NCBI GenBank assembly: GCA_026120035.1
Contig: JALRME010000038.1
Span: forward strand, 279,182-343,181
DNA length: 64,000 nucleotides
Source of the DNA: Coleophoma eucalyptorum
Taxonomy: Eukaryota > Ascomycota > Leotiomycetes > Helotiales > Dermateaceae
Direction: 5' to 3'
Shown: positions 20,237-33,119 of the stretch, in pieces
Numbering within the stretch: the first letter of the stretch is position 1
Layout of the letters: every line of letters starts with the position of its first letter
Program-made: the position numbers and the translations under genes
The notes under the pieces: generated by a model
The model's input: only the letters and a program-made list of their open reading frames with translations
Told to the model about the DNA's origin: nothing
Database searches by the model: none

Positions 20237-22248
20237 CTAAACCTCAATACCTAGCTCCTTTCCAATGATGACAGCGGCCTTCTCTCCTACAACCAAAGCA
20301 GTGTTGTTGGTATTTGCACCCACATTCTCAGGTACCAGCGAGAGATCTGCGACCTTGAGCCCTTGGGTTCCGTATACGTTCAGGTCAGCATCGACGACAC
20401 CTCCCTTTGACTTCTCGCGCATGGCACAAGTACCAAGGGAATGCCAAGTCGTGTTCAGGTTTCCTCGGATCCATTCAAGAATGATTTCGTCATCCTCTTG
20501 GCTGTACTCAATGTCCTTATCGTCGTTCAGGCCTGCTGCATCCTGCGATTTGGCCTTGCTATTATCATTGAATTTGGGGTGTCCCAGTTCTAACTCTCCC
20601 TTGTAGTAAGGAAGGCGTCGTGCAATTTCTCGGGTCATCTTGTATGCCCAGAGCTGCTTCTTGATGTCGGATGGATGGTTCAGGAACCCAGAATCGAAGT
20701 CATAGCCGTCAACTACGTTATCCTTGTCCGTAATGTGGATGCTACCACGAGAATATGGGTATGCAGAATAGGTACCCATCGTGAAATATTGTCCAGGCTG
20801 AACCAGAGATGGATCGGCGAGGAAAGCACTCACGACTCCGCACAACATGAGTGGTTTGCTAGGATAAGGGGCAAAGTCCTTCTCCCAATCCTTCTGGAAG
20901 TCGCTTCCGAGGCTGGCAACCTCTAAGTCTGTTGGACGCAATTTGGCACAGACATCTAAGTAAGTTAGCTTAAGCACTAAAGTTATGAATTTTGGACATA
21001 CCAATTGCATTCCAGCCGAGCATGGGATCCTTCTCACCCAATGCTTTGACGAAGTCTTTGCGGCCGCTAAGTATACCATCAATGGTCTCTTCAGGCTCGA
21101 GGGAAGATTTGTATGGATATAGGACCAGATGATGATCTTGGTAGTTCTCTCCGACACCAGGAAGGTCAGACACAACGGGAATGTCAAGCTTCTTCAAAAG
21201 CTCCGGGTTTCCAACACCAGATCTTTCCAAGATTTGCGGTGTTCCTAGTGCTCCAGCTGTGACTACGACAAGCTTCTTGGCCTTCACAATACTGTGTACA
21301 GGTTTGGACAGCGAAATTGATGGCTGGGCACTGGGGTTTGGCTGGTATTCGACACCAATGGCACGAGGTGGAGAAGACTCGTCGAATAAGACTCGAATGA
21401 CTTTCGACTCCAGAAGAAGGTGAAGGTTTGGATGCTGACCATCCTCCAACAATGGGTGAACATATCGATGAGCCGAATCTTGCCGCTTTCCATCTGGAGA
21501 TACATAACGTTGCCATCGCTGCATACCAATTGTCAGTAAAATGTCAATAATCATGAGAATTTGTTCCGAAAGTCAAGCCTGTTGGTTGTAAAGTATGGGG
21601 ATATATGATCGCTTACCGAGAAACCTCCACATTGGTCAAAGTCTTGTAGATCGACAATCTCTTTGTGGCCCAACTTCTTCACAGTGTCCATGAATTGGCT
21701 CTCACTCTTTCCTCTAAATCCACCATCAGAGATGTGGATCGGTCCGTCATGTCCATGCATGCTCGGGTCGATTTCTGGACCGCTTGGGTGGAATGTCTCC
21801 AACTTATTGCAAAGAGGTATCATATCTTTTGCAGCCCATCCAGGTGTGTTCCAACTATCAAAGTCGATTCCTTGTGCTCTGGTGTACATCATGAAGTTTA
21901 TTGAGGATCCTCCTCCTAGCATACCGCCTGCTGGCACGATAGCCTCTCGACCACCAAGAAGTTTGGAAGCTCGCGCCTTGTAGAACTGCAGAAAAGTTAG
22001 CATAGGATATTGCAAGTGCCGGGGAGCATTCTTACAAGTGCAGTCGTGCTGTCAGGAGCCAAGTGGCTCAAGTAGACAGCCGGGTTAACGACAGTGGGGT
22101 CATTGAGGTTATTCTTGCCGCCTTCGATCAAGAGAATCTTCAAGTCTGGGTTCGCCTTTGCTAATCGACCAGCGGCAACACAGGCAGCTGTACCACCACC
22201 AGCAAAGATAATGTCGACATCCCCAACCGATTCGTTGTAAGTGGTCAT
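20237..22248 (-). CDS. alcohol-oxidase-like GMC flavoenzyme
   Basis: Four exons (22248-22036, 21985-21617, 21518-21002, 20955-20237) encode 605 residues. The FAD-binding start IIFAGGGTAACVAAGRLA, the LLIEGG motif, the GMC signature around GGMLGGGSSINFMMYTRA, a second signature TAGALGTPQILERSGVG and the C-terminal TTWHSLGTC plus NVGANTNNTALVVGEKAA are all present. His in TWH and the Asn of GANT occupy the catalytic positions of methanol/alcohol oxidases, which the whole protein resembles closely. Enzymes of this type oxidise short-chain alcohols to aldehydes with release of hydrogen peroxide, usually in peroxisomes. The protein ends GKELGIEV: it lacks the C-terminal extension and the PTS1 (ARF-like) tail of yeast alcohol oxidases, so peroxisomal import is doubtful. 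All exon joins agree in phase. Confidence 0.9.
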
Positions 22249-24185
22249 TTTGAAGGGGACTTCAAGGGTGCTCGGTGGTTAGGATAAGAAGCACAACCCA
22301 CAAGAAAGCTATACAAGACAGAAAAGACGGACGAATCCTCGAAGCAATTGAAGGTCTTTAAGTATTCAAGTACTGGGCTGTATGTCGCAAAACAACCTCG
22401 CATCTATTTCGGAACGAGGGAAGGGTCCCTCTTTTATCCAAGACCCTGAGTAACACAGTTGCAGAAACACTAAGTAGCACGCAGCTGGTGCATGCCCCTC
22501 TAGGCCAGCCCATTGACCACCTTCAGCTCAGAGAGTTAGCTTAAAAGTCTCCCCTCATCCAGATTCGACATCCTGGTCCTCCAGGCAAGCCTTCTTTCAA
22601 TTTTTGTTAGCGACACAGGGCGGACGACAAGCCACAGACTGCTTCTGGCCTGGCCGCAGACTCTAGATAACCGGTGCTTGGCATGCCCCTGTATGAAATG
22701 CCCCTCAAGGTCGCCTGAAGTAGACTGCTCGCCCAGGACCACGCCGACATATCTGAACAATTCAATGCATGAGAATATTCTGCATTTCAGAATACCGCCG
22801 AACCCACTCGTCTCCCAAACCTTTCGCCTCTCCAGCACCTCAGCACCTAAGCACTTACTCCCTCGTGCCATCAACGACGACGAATACAAACGCGTCCCAT
22901 ATAAGATCCCCAGACTTCGGGAATAAAATCCCACGTAAGGTAAGCTGGAAGCTGGAGTAAGTGTAGGAAATCTACGCCCTAGGATAGTTTGCGGGGTAAA
23001 GGGCAAAAAGCGAGACTACCCATTCTCCATCGACACGAATCGTGGGGTTTGCGGGCGGGACGAGTGGTGGATCTGTGTCACCAGGTCACGGGGCCCTATT
23101 GACCCGGCCGAGGCTGTTCTTCTGGTTGCAATCTCGTTGCTTTGCGGAAATGAACCCGCCTGGTCGATCACCCGTTTGGACTCTGGTTCTGAATTCCGAC
23201 GTCTGTCAGGTTGGCGATGGACGCAGGCAATAAAACAACGGGGTTTCATTGGCTCAGAGGAGGCGGTAGTCTGACCTGACTCGCGGCTTTGCACGAGTCA
23301 GGTATTGGAGTGTGCGATCTTGTGTTGTATAGCCTTGTTGCTACTGATTTTGTATCGGCTTGTTTATAGAATGGGCACAGTAAGTCATGTATGCTATGGT
23401 CATGCTCACCTGCAGTCCTCGTATGAGATCAGCTGCGATACTAGGGTTTACTTGTCTGTGAGCCTTTGTTTGAGGTGGTGATCTTCTTACTTGCTGACTT
23501 GCCATCATTCATGGCTTTCCGGTCCGTGGACTACCGACATTGTGTCATGTACTGGTTCATGGTCCATGGGAGATAACCTCCGGCACTTCAGCTACTATAC
23601 GGTTGAAAGGACCTCCCGTTACTGTAGCTTCTTGCAATGAGAGGGGTGAGGTAAGGTGCGCAGGTTGGAAAACGAAGGTGTAGTATTTAAATATACATAC
23701 ATACGGTGAGCAGACAAGGTTCACGCATGGTACCGTAGTAGGTATTTCTAAATCATCAAATGAACACGCAAAGTTCAATTACAGGATAAGAGCAAGAGCA
23801 TCAAGTTTTGTAAGCAAGAACCCCCGAAAAGATGAGAAACACAACAGATCAGATTGCGAGGCTGTAGGCCACTCATTGATCCTCTGCCACTCCCGAATAT
23901 AACCATTACAAAGGAAGCTTTGATGGAAAGTACAAAGTAATACGCCGTGTATAGAATTCCTTTCCCTTGGAAGATCTTGTCCTCCTCCGAACGCCTAGTG
24001 TAATGTAAAAAGGCCAAACGGCATTGAAGGTGTATGAATACAATGAGAGGCCCATCCTTCCGAAAATACGCCATATTCCCAGTCCTCAAAATTTGCCCCC
24101 CAGCCCATCCGTGTCCATCCCAATATCATCAAAGGTGATCATAAAACTCCTGTCTCGTTGTATTGATGCTCTAGTGCCCAACCAC
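22249..24185. other. intergenic region between GMC oxidoreductase and KDM4 genes
   Basis: About 1.9 kb holding the promoter of the GMC gene and the 3' flank of the demethylase gene. Open frames at 22536-23006 (-) and nearby lack any recognisable domain and overlap others. No repeat or RNA gene was recognised. Confidence 0.5.
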
Positions 24186-27100
24186 TTATGCAGCGGAACC
24201 AGCCGCCTTCTTAAGATTCATCATCATCCTCTCAATTAAAGACGTTGAGTCAGCCGGCACGTCAGGAAAGTCGCGCGGCTGAGAGGGTGAACCCTGCGCC
24301 TGTGACGGAGCTTCTTGGGCTGAATAAATAGGCTCAGATGCTCCTACGGCCTGTTGGTCTTCCTGCTTCGCATATTCGTGGTACTTGAGAGAGGGAGGAA
24401 TCCATACAGGTTCGTCGGCTTTCTGGAGGGACTTCTTTCGTTCGTGGTAGGATATGAGAGGATTTGGAACCCGCTCCTGCTTGGGCTGATCCTCAGATGG
24501 TGCTTGAACTGAAGGTTGGAAGCAAGTTTGTGGCTGCGGTGTCAAAGCAGGAACCGGAGCCTCTCTCACAGCTGGATACGGATAGGGGTACCGGTTAGTT
24601 GGGGGTGGATTTGACATCTGTTGCATCATGCCAGGGTTATAGGGGGGTGCATATGGTTGTGGGGGTGCCAATGGTCCCGAATATCTAGGCTGTGGAGCGT
24701 GGAGAATCTGTCTAGAGTCCTGCGTAGTTTTGGGATCTTGGGCGGAGCTGGAGTTGGAGCTTGAGCTTGATTGCTTCTTAGCATCAGAAGAACGACGCTG
24801 TTGCATGGCCTTGGAACCTTGACCTGAAGTCATGTGTTGCGTTGACTGGTAAGCGTGGTTGAACAATGGATTGTACTCTTGGCGTATGGCAGGATGTAGT
24901 GCTGTCGAGTTTGATAACTCCTGTCCCGATTTCTGCGCAGCTTTCATGGCTAGATACGCATCATATGCAGGCTGCTTCCCACTTAAGGCTTTCCCAATTG
25001 ATGTACTTGGTGATGCCTGGCCCTGAAGATCTTGTCGAGAGTAAGGGCTATATGCAGTCGCTGGGGATGATTGATACGAGCCATGCATATCCTTCTCGTA
25101 GGTTCCAGTGGAAATTGCCGTGCTTGTTGAAGGTGCTGCTGAGTCTGTCCGCTTTGTGAACATTGTTTGCTGGAAGTGCTTTCCTAGTGCCTGCAGGTTG
25201 CCCTGATATCCGTTCATGAATCCACCTTCAGGTCTATACGGGCTTTTGTACTCCATTGGCGACCTGTTATGCTCGATTTGAAGGTATGGATATTTGGCAA
25301 AGGGGTTGGGTTTGGAAGAATATTTGTTTGGGGTGGACAAGCTCAACGGCCTGCCAGTAAAGGGATTATTGAAGGACTTGGTAGCTTGCGGTAATTGTGA
25401 AGCACCATACTGTGAAGGAGGTGCTGTGGAAGGAGTGCCCGTATGGGCCGTTGTACTTCCAGGGAAAGTCGAGAACCCATTCTGAGATCCAATCCCAGAA
25501 TGCTTATATCTCGGATCCGTCCCGAACGAGTAACCAGGTCGCTTCGGCTGATTGTCTGGCGTGGATTGCTGCAAGAATTTTTGCTGTGAACGGTAAGCTT
25601 GTGGATCAACACGATACGAGTCGCTGTTAGTGCGAGGCTTGTATACGTATGGCTTTTCTGGACGAGTAGATGCCTGGAAAGTATTATGCAAGGGGGATGG
25701 TCGATTTGCCTTGGCAGCATTCAGAGCATGGTAGTTGATCTTCGTAGGATACGAAGCAGCAAATGACTGCCGTGGAGCGGAGACTGTAGCGTTAGATGTT
25801 CGGGAAACGGTATCCAAGAAAAGGCCCTTGGGATTATGCACCGGTTTTCGGATATCTTCTGTAAACTGTGCCTTTGCTTCTGTAGAAGTCTTCCCAAGAT
25901 AAAACCAAATTTGATTCTCCTTCGTGAAATCAACGTTGACCTGTGCCATATTCCTCGGAATTTTCTCGCACTTGAATTCCGCATATTTATATCCGGGAAG
26001 GAATATATCATCAGTTCTTGGATTGTCATCCGCGGCACGCTTGCTCGTGTTAAGATTCAGCTTCTCCTTGCGAGTTTTAGGCATAGGAATGGCATTTGCA
26101 GATGGTTTGGGAAGATGGTAGTCTGATGGGTCCGGAATCAGCAGCCATCTATAGTCGACTTCAGCACGACCACTATAATTATTTGTTAGCCAATTTCTGA
26201 TAGTGAACCTGAAGATAGATATTCTACTTACCCTCCAGGAAGAAGATTAAGAAGTAGCTTCTGTTCAGCTTGTCGATTTTCAACAACCAGCCCGGCAAAT
26301 ATCTCATCTCTGAGGTATTGCAATTGAGCCATTGATCCAACGGCCAATTGTGAAGCAGCTTTGTGAATATTCTCGTCTGCTGCAAGTATGTCCTCATCTA
26401 CCTTCTTATCACGCTTGCTGCGATGGAAGCGACAACTAAACTCTATGGCATGATCCTTGTACTCCGTTCCATCTTCGCCAAAGACTGGGATCTCGCCCTG
26501 CTCCACGAACACACCTGCAGCTGCCGCGCAAGTCGCGTGATAAGCTCTGGTACATTTCTTTTGAGAGCACTGGAAACAAGCGCCTTTCTTTGAGTGGCAG
26601 AAATTGCACTTAAGCTCAAGACGAGCTTTATCGATGTACTGAATATCAATAGCAGTCGGCGTTTCCCCTTCTTCGATGGTTGTTTCGGGAATATACAGAG
26701 CACAAATACGGTGAGCTTTTCGGCCATCATCTGTTGGTAATAAGGGTTCGGATGGAATGTCGTTGGGGCAGAGAATACAAGGCTCCTTGAGTGGAAGCTT
26801 GATACGGACACGGATCTTCTTGATGGTAGGTCGATCTCCCTTGTCATTTGCTGGACGCTTGCGCTTCTTCTGTGGTATTTTGACCTTGCTGTCGCTGCTG
26901 CTGCTGTCCGGAGGTGTTGGAAGATCCGTAGGCTCATCCTCGTCATCTTCCTCTTCCTCGTCTTCTGTTTCTTCATAGTCCGTTTCCTCACCACGCAGTT
27001 TCCGTTCGATTTCTCGAACATCGATCCAGACACTGTCTTGCGCCTGACTACAGTCACACTTCTTTGCAACACGCCCATATTCAAGCCAGGAATCAAGGGC

Positions 27101-28593
27101 AAAGTTAACAGCCTCAGCGCAATTATAACCTAGGTTGTAGCCGGAGTGATAGCCATATGGGAAGGTGATAACGAATTCACCTGGGTGCGCAACAATCTTA
27201 TTGACTTTGATTCCATAATTCTGCAACAGATGGGACGGAGAAATGAGGAAGGTTTTGTGGCGTAAGAATTGATCGCAAGCTTTAGCGTCCGTAGGGAAAA
27301 TAGTCTTCATAGCATTTTCGAATTTGCGTGCATCTCCTTGGGAGATACTATACCATTGTTTCGGGGCCCCGAAATGAACAATGTTGATACTGTAGAGGTC
27401 GACATCCTCTAAATGCCAGGCGAATGTAGCTTTCCACATACCGAGATATAGGTAGGCTGTGTTGACACCGGGTATCTTTGTACCCATAACATCAAGCAAA
27501 TTTTCCAACTTGCCCAGATTCCAGGATTCAGTACGATCGTCAAACAGAGATCCAGGCATATCGGCTCCATAAAGTGGGGGGGCATAAGTAAGAGTCTTCC
27601 AGTACGCGCGCTCAAGTTCTTCGCAGCGCTCGGCCGAGAAATCTTCGCCCTCCAGCTGATATTTGAAGTCCTTAAAAGCCTCCTCGTCTATCTTGCCAGC
27701 GGCCTCACGGCGATTGAACTTTCGCCGAGCCCCAACCGTTGTTGCCTTGGGTTGTCGACCGCCTTTGACCTTGGATGGAGTATCTTCTTCTTCATCAGAA
27801 ACCTCACATTTGATTGATTCAGAGTCCTCTTGTGGTTTTATGGCTGGCGATACCGGGGTCGGTAGTCGATCTGGAGTTGTCTGGCCACTTTCAGACTTGG
27901 TTGCTTTGCCTTTCTTCCCTCCCTTCTTAGCACGGCCAAACTTCTTCGTAGAACTTCCCGGCACACTTTGACTCTTTGCTCTTGGAGGCGGTCGAACTTT
28001 ATCTTGGTTGACACGTCTTTCGCCTCGTTTCGCAGGCGGTTGATGTTCACTCTGTTCGCAGAGCTGTCGCCATTGTGGCAGATTGTATGATCGCTGGTGA
28101 ACAATATTTGCCTGTCGATATGTTCCACTTGTGCCCATAATATCCTGCTTAATCGGTTCCTTCACTCTTATCGTCTTGATCGCATCGTCCAGAGCCGGAA
28201 GCTTTTCGCGCCATTCCGCAGGAGGTATGACCTTCACGATGCCCGATTTCATACCGTAAGAATTAATTTTATCCATGTAGACCTTGAAACTCTTGACTAT
28301 TGCTTCGTTAATACCCATGCTTATCGAATCGTATGACGTATATACAACGCCATTAACCACGGCATGCGCTTACACTGAGCCATCGACGGCTTGAAAACAG
28401 GTACACCATTCTCAACATAATCTGGTACAATAATGCCAATGTCTTCCTCTGGGTCATCTCCCAGATCGCTGAGGTCTGAGTCGCTTCCATCGTGGAGGGT
28501 ATTGTTCGAATCCGGCGGTGAATGTAGGCCACCCGCTGCCTCCGGTACAGCAGCGCTATCCGGCAAGCCAGCCTCAATCATCTCGGTGTCCAT
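24186..28593 (-). CDS. KDM4/Rph1-type JmjC histone demethylase
   Basis: Three exons (28593-28374, 28296-26232, 26172-24186; introns 77 and 59 bp) encode 1423 residues. Order of domains: acidic N-terminus; JmjN (VPVFKPSM...FKVYMDK, about 62-105); basic linker; JmjC (about 335-510) with iron ligands His368, Glu370 and His457 and the 2-oxoglutarate Lys386; acidic stretch; an extended PHD with paired Cys/His clusters (about 579-698); then about 650 residues rich in Gln, Pro, Ser and Tyr. Catalytic residues are intact, so it should demethylate H3K9 and/or H3K36 methyl-lysine in the nucleus, as KDM4 enzymes do. It corresponds to the single KDM4-type protein usual in Pezizomycotina. Junctions restore the conserved MAQ-FKSFKV and LPGG-RAEVDYR readings. 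CCAAT boxes lie near 28901 and 28922, about 310-330 bp upstream. Confidence 0.93.
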
Positions 28594-30835
28594 CGTGGAA
28601 GACCATGCGATCGAGAGTGTCGTTCACTGCGGTCGTGATGTGGTCGGACGATCGATGGGTGGGGAAACAATGTCGATTTGCCCTGTCAAAGCAAGGGTCG
28701 CGAGCTATGCTCGCACTGCGAATGTCGCCCAACGTAGGTGATGGAATTAAAATCTGGTTTGGAAGGGTTTATCGTCGTGGTCTGTAAGTCCCGAGCTGTC
28801 GTTGAGCTGGTTGTAGTGAGAAATGGTACGATTTCAAGGAGTCCGAGTCTGATTCTTGGTCGCCCCTTCTCGCTAGGATAGACCCAAATGCGGTTTAGTG
28901 ATTGGTTAAGCGAAAGGCTAACCAATTTTGTGGCCCTGCTTCAGTGGATCTTTGATTCACCTCGTTCACCTTGTCTTATCAGATCAAAAGGTGATCTTCC
29001 TGGCTGGAGTCAAGATTTGCATGTAGCTTTTACCATGTTTTCATGCGATTTGTTATTATTGTAGTTGTGATCAAGAGAAGTATCGTATGGAGGCAAGTGC
29101 AAATACGAGCGCAGATATTTTAGAGTCCAGCTTTTGTTCTTGACGAACGGTGCAGCAATTGTACCCTTCAATCCAATTCATATCGTTGTCGTTATGATCA
29201 ACCACTGTATTCATTTGTTGAAGATGCGTCGTGTTCTTTTGCTTGCCGCGGGCACAAGGTTCCGTGCATTTCGGGGTTGGAGAAGCGGCCTCCCGTCCGT
29301 CACTGTGCAAGACCTCGTCAAATCTCAGAACAATGCGACCTTGATCTTAGATTTTAGAGGTGAAGTGGATCGGCGGACTCTTTCAACACGTCATGCCATT
29401 TATAATACCACTCAGGCGGTCTCAGTATCAATGGAATCTTGGCAAGGCCAAGTAGAACGGAGTCTGTCATTCAAAGTGCCTGACGGCTTGGAACGCAGAG
29501 TTGAGCCTCAGAATCTTCCGCCCTTCAGCCCTACAGCATCTGCAAGGTCAGGTTCGGGCGTGCATTGAGATAAGCTTCGTTTCCCTCCTGATCCACAGGC
29601 ACGTAGCGCCATGCATCGTATCCGGGGGACTTAGGGCTGGGATCAAGGCGCTGACACTCACGCCTCCTTGTGGTCCTCGGCACGCCATCCAATACGATGG
29701 ATGATGTCTCCTGTGCCATTTCTTGCTTGCACATACCAGACTTGCCTTACTCTGAGGGTAAGCGTCGTGGAGAGAGGCACGAGAGAGTCAATGAGGATGA
29801 CCTTCGGAATATGGCAGATGCGGGGTTACTTTTCTCAACCGTGTACCGTCCTTGATTGAGACACTTCACGATTATGGAAGAATGATACATGCTTGGGCCT
29901 TTTCTTTTCGATGAAAAGCTCGATATGACGGGGAAGATACTTTGGGCACGATATGAAAGTTTTAGGAGCAGAAAGGAATGGGAGAAGTGCAAGACAAAGG
30001 GTGGTCCGAAGGACAGTCCGAAACGCAAAATCAGTCCTTGAGGGGAATTTTGCAATTTATAGCTTAACACCTTATACGTTAAGAGCTGTTGAATTAAATA
30101 GAAACCTCGCCATCTGCCTGGCAGAGTTCATCACCTGTCTGTCATGGTTGTAGTACCAATTCTGGTGATTTGAGATGGTTGTGGGACGACAAAATCTAGG
30201 ATCCTGTGTTAACCAACACAAGCTCCACTTACCAGAGGAATTTTAGTTCACCCTCGCAGGGGGGAAGAGGGGTTCAGCTCCCACGATAAGGTAGGGAGTA
30301 AGCCCACACTATTCCCAAGATATCAAACATTCATGATATTCCACACGTGTACAGTGGAACAAAGAGAAAGCACAGAAGGTCGGTTGCAAACAAGGGGATC
30401 CGAAGTTGACCGTTGTCTATCATTACTGCATCGTTGAGGAAAACTAATCATGTGCAGTCATACCACGACCCAACCGAAAACCAGCCAGTCCACCAGTCCG
30501 ATCCAGCCATGTCAACCCAACACCACGAAAATAAGAGGTGTAGGTAGGCAACAAGATGAAAAAGAAAAGAACATGATGCGAGAGGTAAAATCCTGATTAC
30601 GTAACAATCGTGAAAGAAACTCCAGATCGCTGTACCCGAATTCAATGCCATGCCCGCTATCCAGCTATCATTCATGATTTTTGACTTTTAGAGAAAAACA
30701 CAATGCAATAGAACCGCTGTTCGCCGGTGATGCTGCAAAACAAGCAAGGAGAAATCACAAGTGTTGTTACTGCAGAATCGAATCACAGAGCACACTGGCG
30801 TATGTGTTCATCGACTCTCTTGTAGAATCCGGTGT
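28594..30835. other. intergenic region, one weak small ORF
   Basis: About 2.2 kb. CCAAT motifs occur at 28901-28905 (minus strand) and 28922-28926 in the demethylase promoter. The only coding-like stretch is the small minus-strand frame listed separately; the rest shows no gene or repeat. Confidence 0.5.
29531..29734 (-). CDS. possible small protein, 67 residues
   Basis: A minus-strand frame starting MCKQEMAQETSS and containing the natural-looking phrase SPGYDAWRYVPVDQEGNEAY before a short LTLQML end. Composition is protein-like, but there is no recognised domain and an overlapping plus-strand frame also exists. It could be the last exon of a gene whose upstream exons I cannot define, or chance. 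Confidence 0.25.
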   Translation of the reverse strand: MCKQEMAQETSSIVLDGVPRTTRRRECQRLDPSPKSPGYDAWRYVPVDQEGNEAYLNARPNLTLQML

Positions 30836-32428
30836 TTAGGATTCTTGGGGACGGCCGCCACGGGGGCCACCTCGAGGACCACCCCGGCCTCGACCTCTGT
30901 TTTCACCTCGGAACCCTCTGCCACGATCACCACCACGGCCTCCACGGCCACGACCCTGGCCTCCTCTAGATCGCTGAACTTCATGGAAACCATCATTCGG
31001 TGAAGCCGCAGCAGCCTGTGGTGCCTAGAAATAATACACATTAGCTGAGTATACAACAGGAATTATATGAGACGAAAAAGTTCTCACCTCGGCAGGGCTG
31101 TCTGGTTGGTCATCAGCCCAGCTTTGGACGTTCGAAGGGGCAGCTGGAGTAGCGGTGACTCCGTTGTCAGTCTCAGCAGCATCGCGAGGAACTTCGACCC
31201 ATTCTTGAGATGTTGATAGGTCATTGTTGTTATCCCAATTAGCCTCAGCAGCAGCATTACCACTATCGCCAAAGCCAGCGTTCGCAGGAATGTCTTGGGT
31301 TGGAGAGCTTGGCTCCTCATGTCCGTTGGTCATAGCAGCAATAGTAGGGTCATCAATCTCAGTCAAGCCTGCGTTAACCATTGTTGGGTCGCTAGCCAAT
31401 GTTGGCTCGGTAGCCGTTTCTGGCTCCGCGGCTTGCTTTGTTGCCTCGTAGAATGCAACGGAGGTGGCCTTGAGGGTAGCATCTAGGAATAGTTAGTAGA
31501 GATCGTAGAACGGGTACGCAGGGGACCTTGCAGGTTGTGCTCAAAGTCTCATCCTGCACAGAGACAGTTGGTTCATCGGCACCATTGATGAGCTTCATCA
31601 TAAAGTCGACACCAGTCTCATCACCGTTGTACACCTTAGCCAGAATTCCTTCAATTGCTTTGTTCTCCTCAAACTCCATACTAGCCTCATCTTCTGTTCT
31701 TCGAATGGCGGCAAGCTTAAGAAATTGGGTAAGAATGAGTAATCCGTCGGTAAGAGCCTTGGTGCTGTTTGCAGATGCTGCTGCCTTTGCAGCAGCCACT
31801 GCCTCTTCCAATTCCTTTGCAGATCGGTCTGTTAAAGCCTTCTCGACCTCGGCCTTCTCGGTTTGCAGCCTAGTCTTGTACTCCTGGTCGAACTTCTTGT
31901 ATTGTGCGATTTGTTCCTCCAACTGTGCCAAGGATGCCTGCAAAGATGGCTTCTTCAGAATCTGGGCCTTTTGGTCGGCATTGATCTTGCGGGAGGCAAC
32001 CAACTCGTCGAGAGTCTTGCCTGGGTTCTCAGCAAGAATATTGTCGACTTTGGAGGCATTGGTCTACAGAAAGATAGGTCAGCATTTCTATACTTGCTAC
32101 CCCTTGTGCTTTGACTCACAATTTTCTTGTTAACGTTGCGGATGCTCCTAGGTCGCAATCAGCTTCCAGTCTGGGGACATTTGTTTTGGGAACATTGCAG
32201 ATATTGTCCGCAAAATGTAGGTAACACTTACTTGTACAGCTCCTTGATGTATGGGCTCTCGTATGCTCCGTCGCCGTTTGTGCTTCCGGCTGGGGTGCTC
32301 TCTGCAGCTGGCGCTGGGGACGCAATACGTGCAGGAGCCTCCAGAGATTCGATCTTTGACTTTGATTTCTTCTTGGAGGACTTCAACTCCGACTTGCTGG
32401 GTGGGTTTTGGGTCGCAGAGGCTGCCAT
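30836..32428 (-). CDS. YAG7-like coiled-coil protein with C-terminal RGG domain
   Basis: Five exons (32428-32232, 32147-32120, 32063-31532, 31482-31088, 31024-30836) give 446 residues. The N-terminus is Ser/Ala/Lys-rich, followed by a helical core (KVDNILAENPGKTLDELVAS, then a long EKAEVEKALTDR coiled-coil stretch) resembling the YAG7-like dimerisation domain of fungal proteins. An acidic linker follows, and the last 45 residues are an RGG/GRG box ending GGPRGGRPQES, typical of RNA-binding and ribosome-associated proteins. Exon 2 is only 28 nt. Intron 3 (31531-31483) must use a GC donor (T|GCAAGG): its branch site CTACTAAC and acceptor CCTAG are perfect and only this phase keeps the frame open. 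A role in RNA binding or translation is inferred from the RGG box. Confidence 0.85.
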
Positions 32429-33119
32429 TGTGGATTGGTTGATTTGGTAGTTTGGTAGGTCAATTGTGAGTTGTAGGGCTGTTAGTTGTCGCTAGCACTG
32501 CTCTGATGAGAAACTGTAGAGATAGTGTCAATCTAGTAAAGAGGAAGACTCCAAATTATTGCAGTACAACAGGTTTGTGAACGCGTAGAGTATTAGGTGT
32601 GTTATGTTCGTGAAAACGGAACAGAAAGTGAAGCCTTCCTTCCAGCGCCTTCTCTCGCTAAACCTTCCCCCAGCTTTTATTGTCTGGTTCTGGGCTGGAC
32701 CTTGAACTTGAACAGCAATCTTGGAAGGGTAGGCCGTGTCACAACTTGACATTTTGATATCTAATCTGATCTTCACTTCTGGGCATCTATACCTTCGATC
32801 CTATCGACATACAAGCCCAAATTTGTATTATATGCCAACTTCCTCCAATACTTCCTGCCAAGGTCGGCAGTGGCACTCCTCCGAGACCCCTGTTCAATGT
32901 TCCGAGAGCTGTAAGCTCTACTTCGTTGACCTAATATCCACCTAGATCATCCGCAAAGCCCATTCTTCTCCGACATTTGAGAAAAACTGCGCCACCTCAA
33001 ACTATACGGCTTTGATGCATAGTCTGCTCTTGTCTTGCCATACATTCTGCGCCTGGCTACCTGGCCCCGCTGGCTCAGGACTATATTCATATTCTAGAAT
33101 TGGTCGCGTGCTCGTCATC
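32429..33119. other. intergenic region
   Basis: Promoter of the YAG7-like gene (-) and 3' flank of the CENP-W-like gene (-). No other gene is supported; short frames here have no domain. Confidence 0.5.

Noticed and set aside
22536..23006. 156-residue minus-strand open frame
   Set aside because: It lacks a normal start, overlaps open frames on the other strand and has no recognisable motif.
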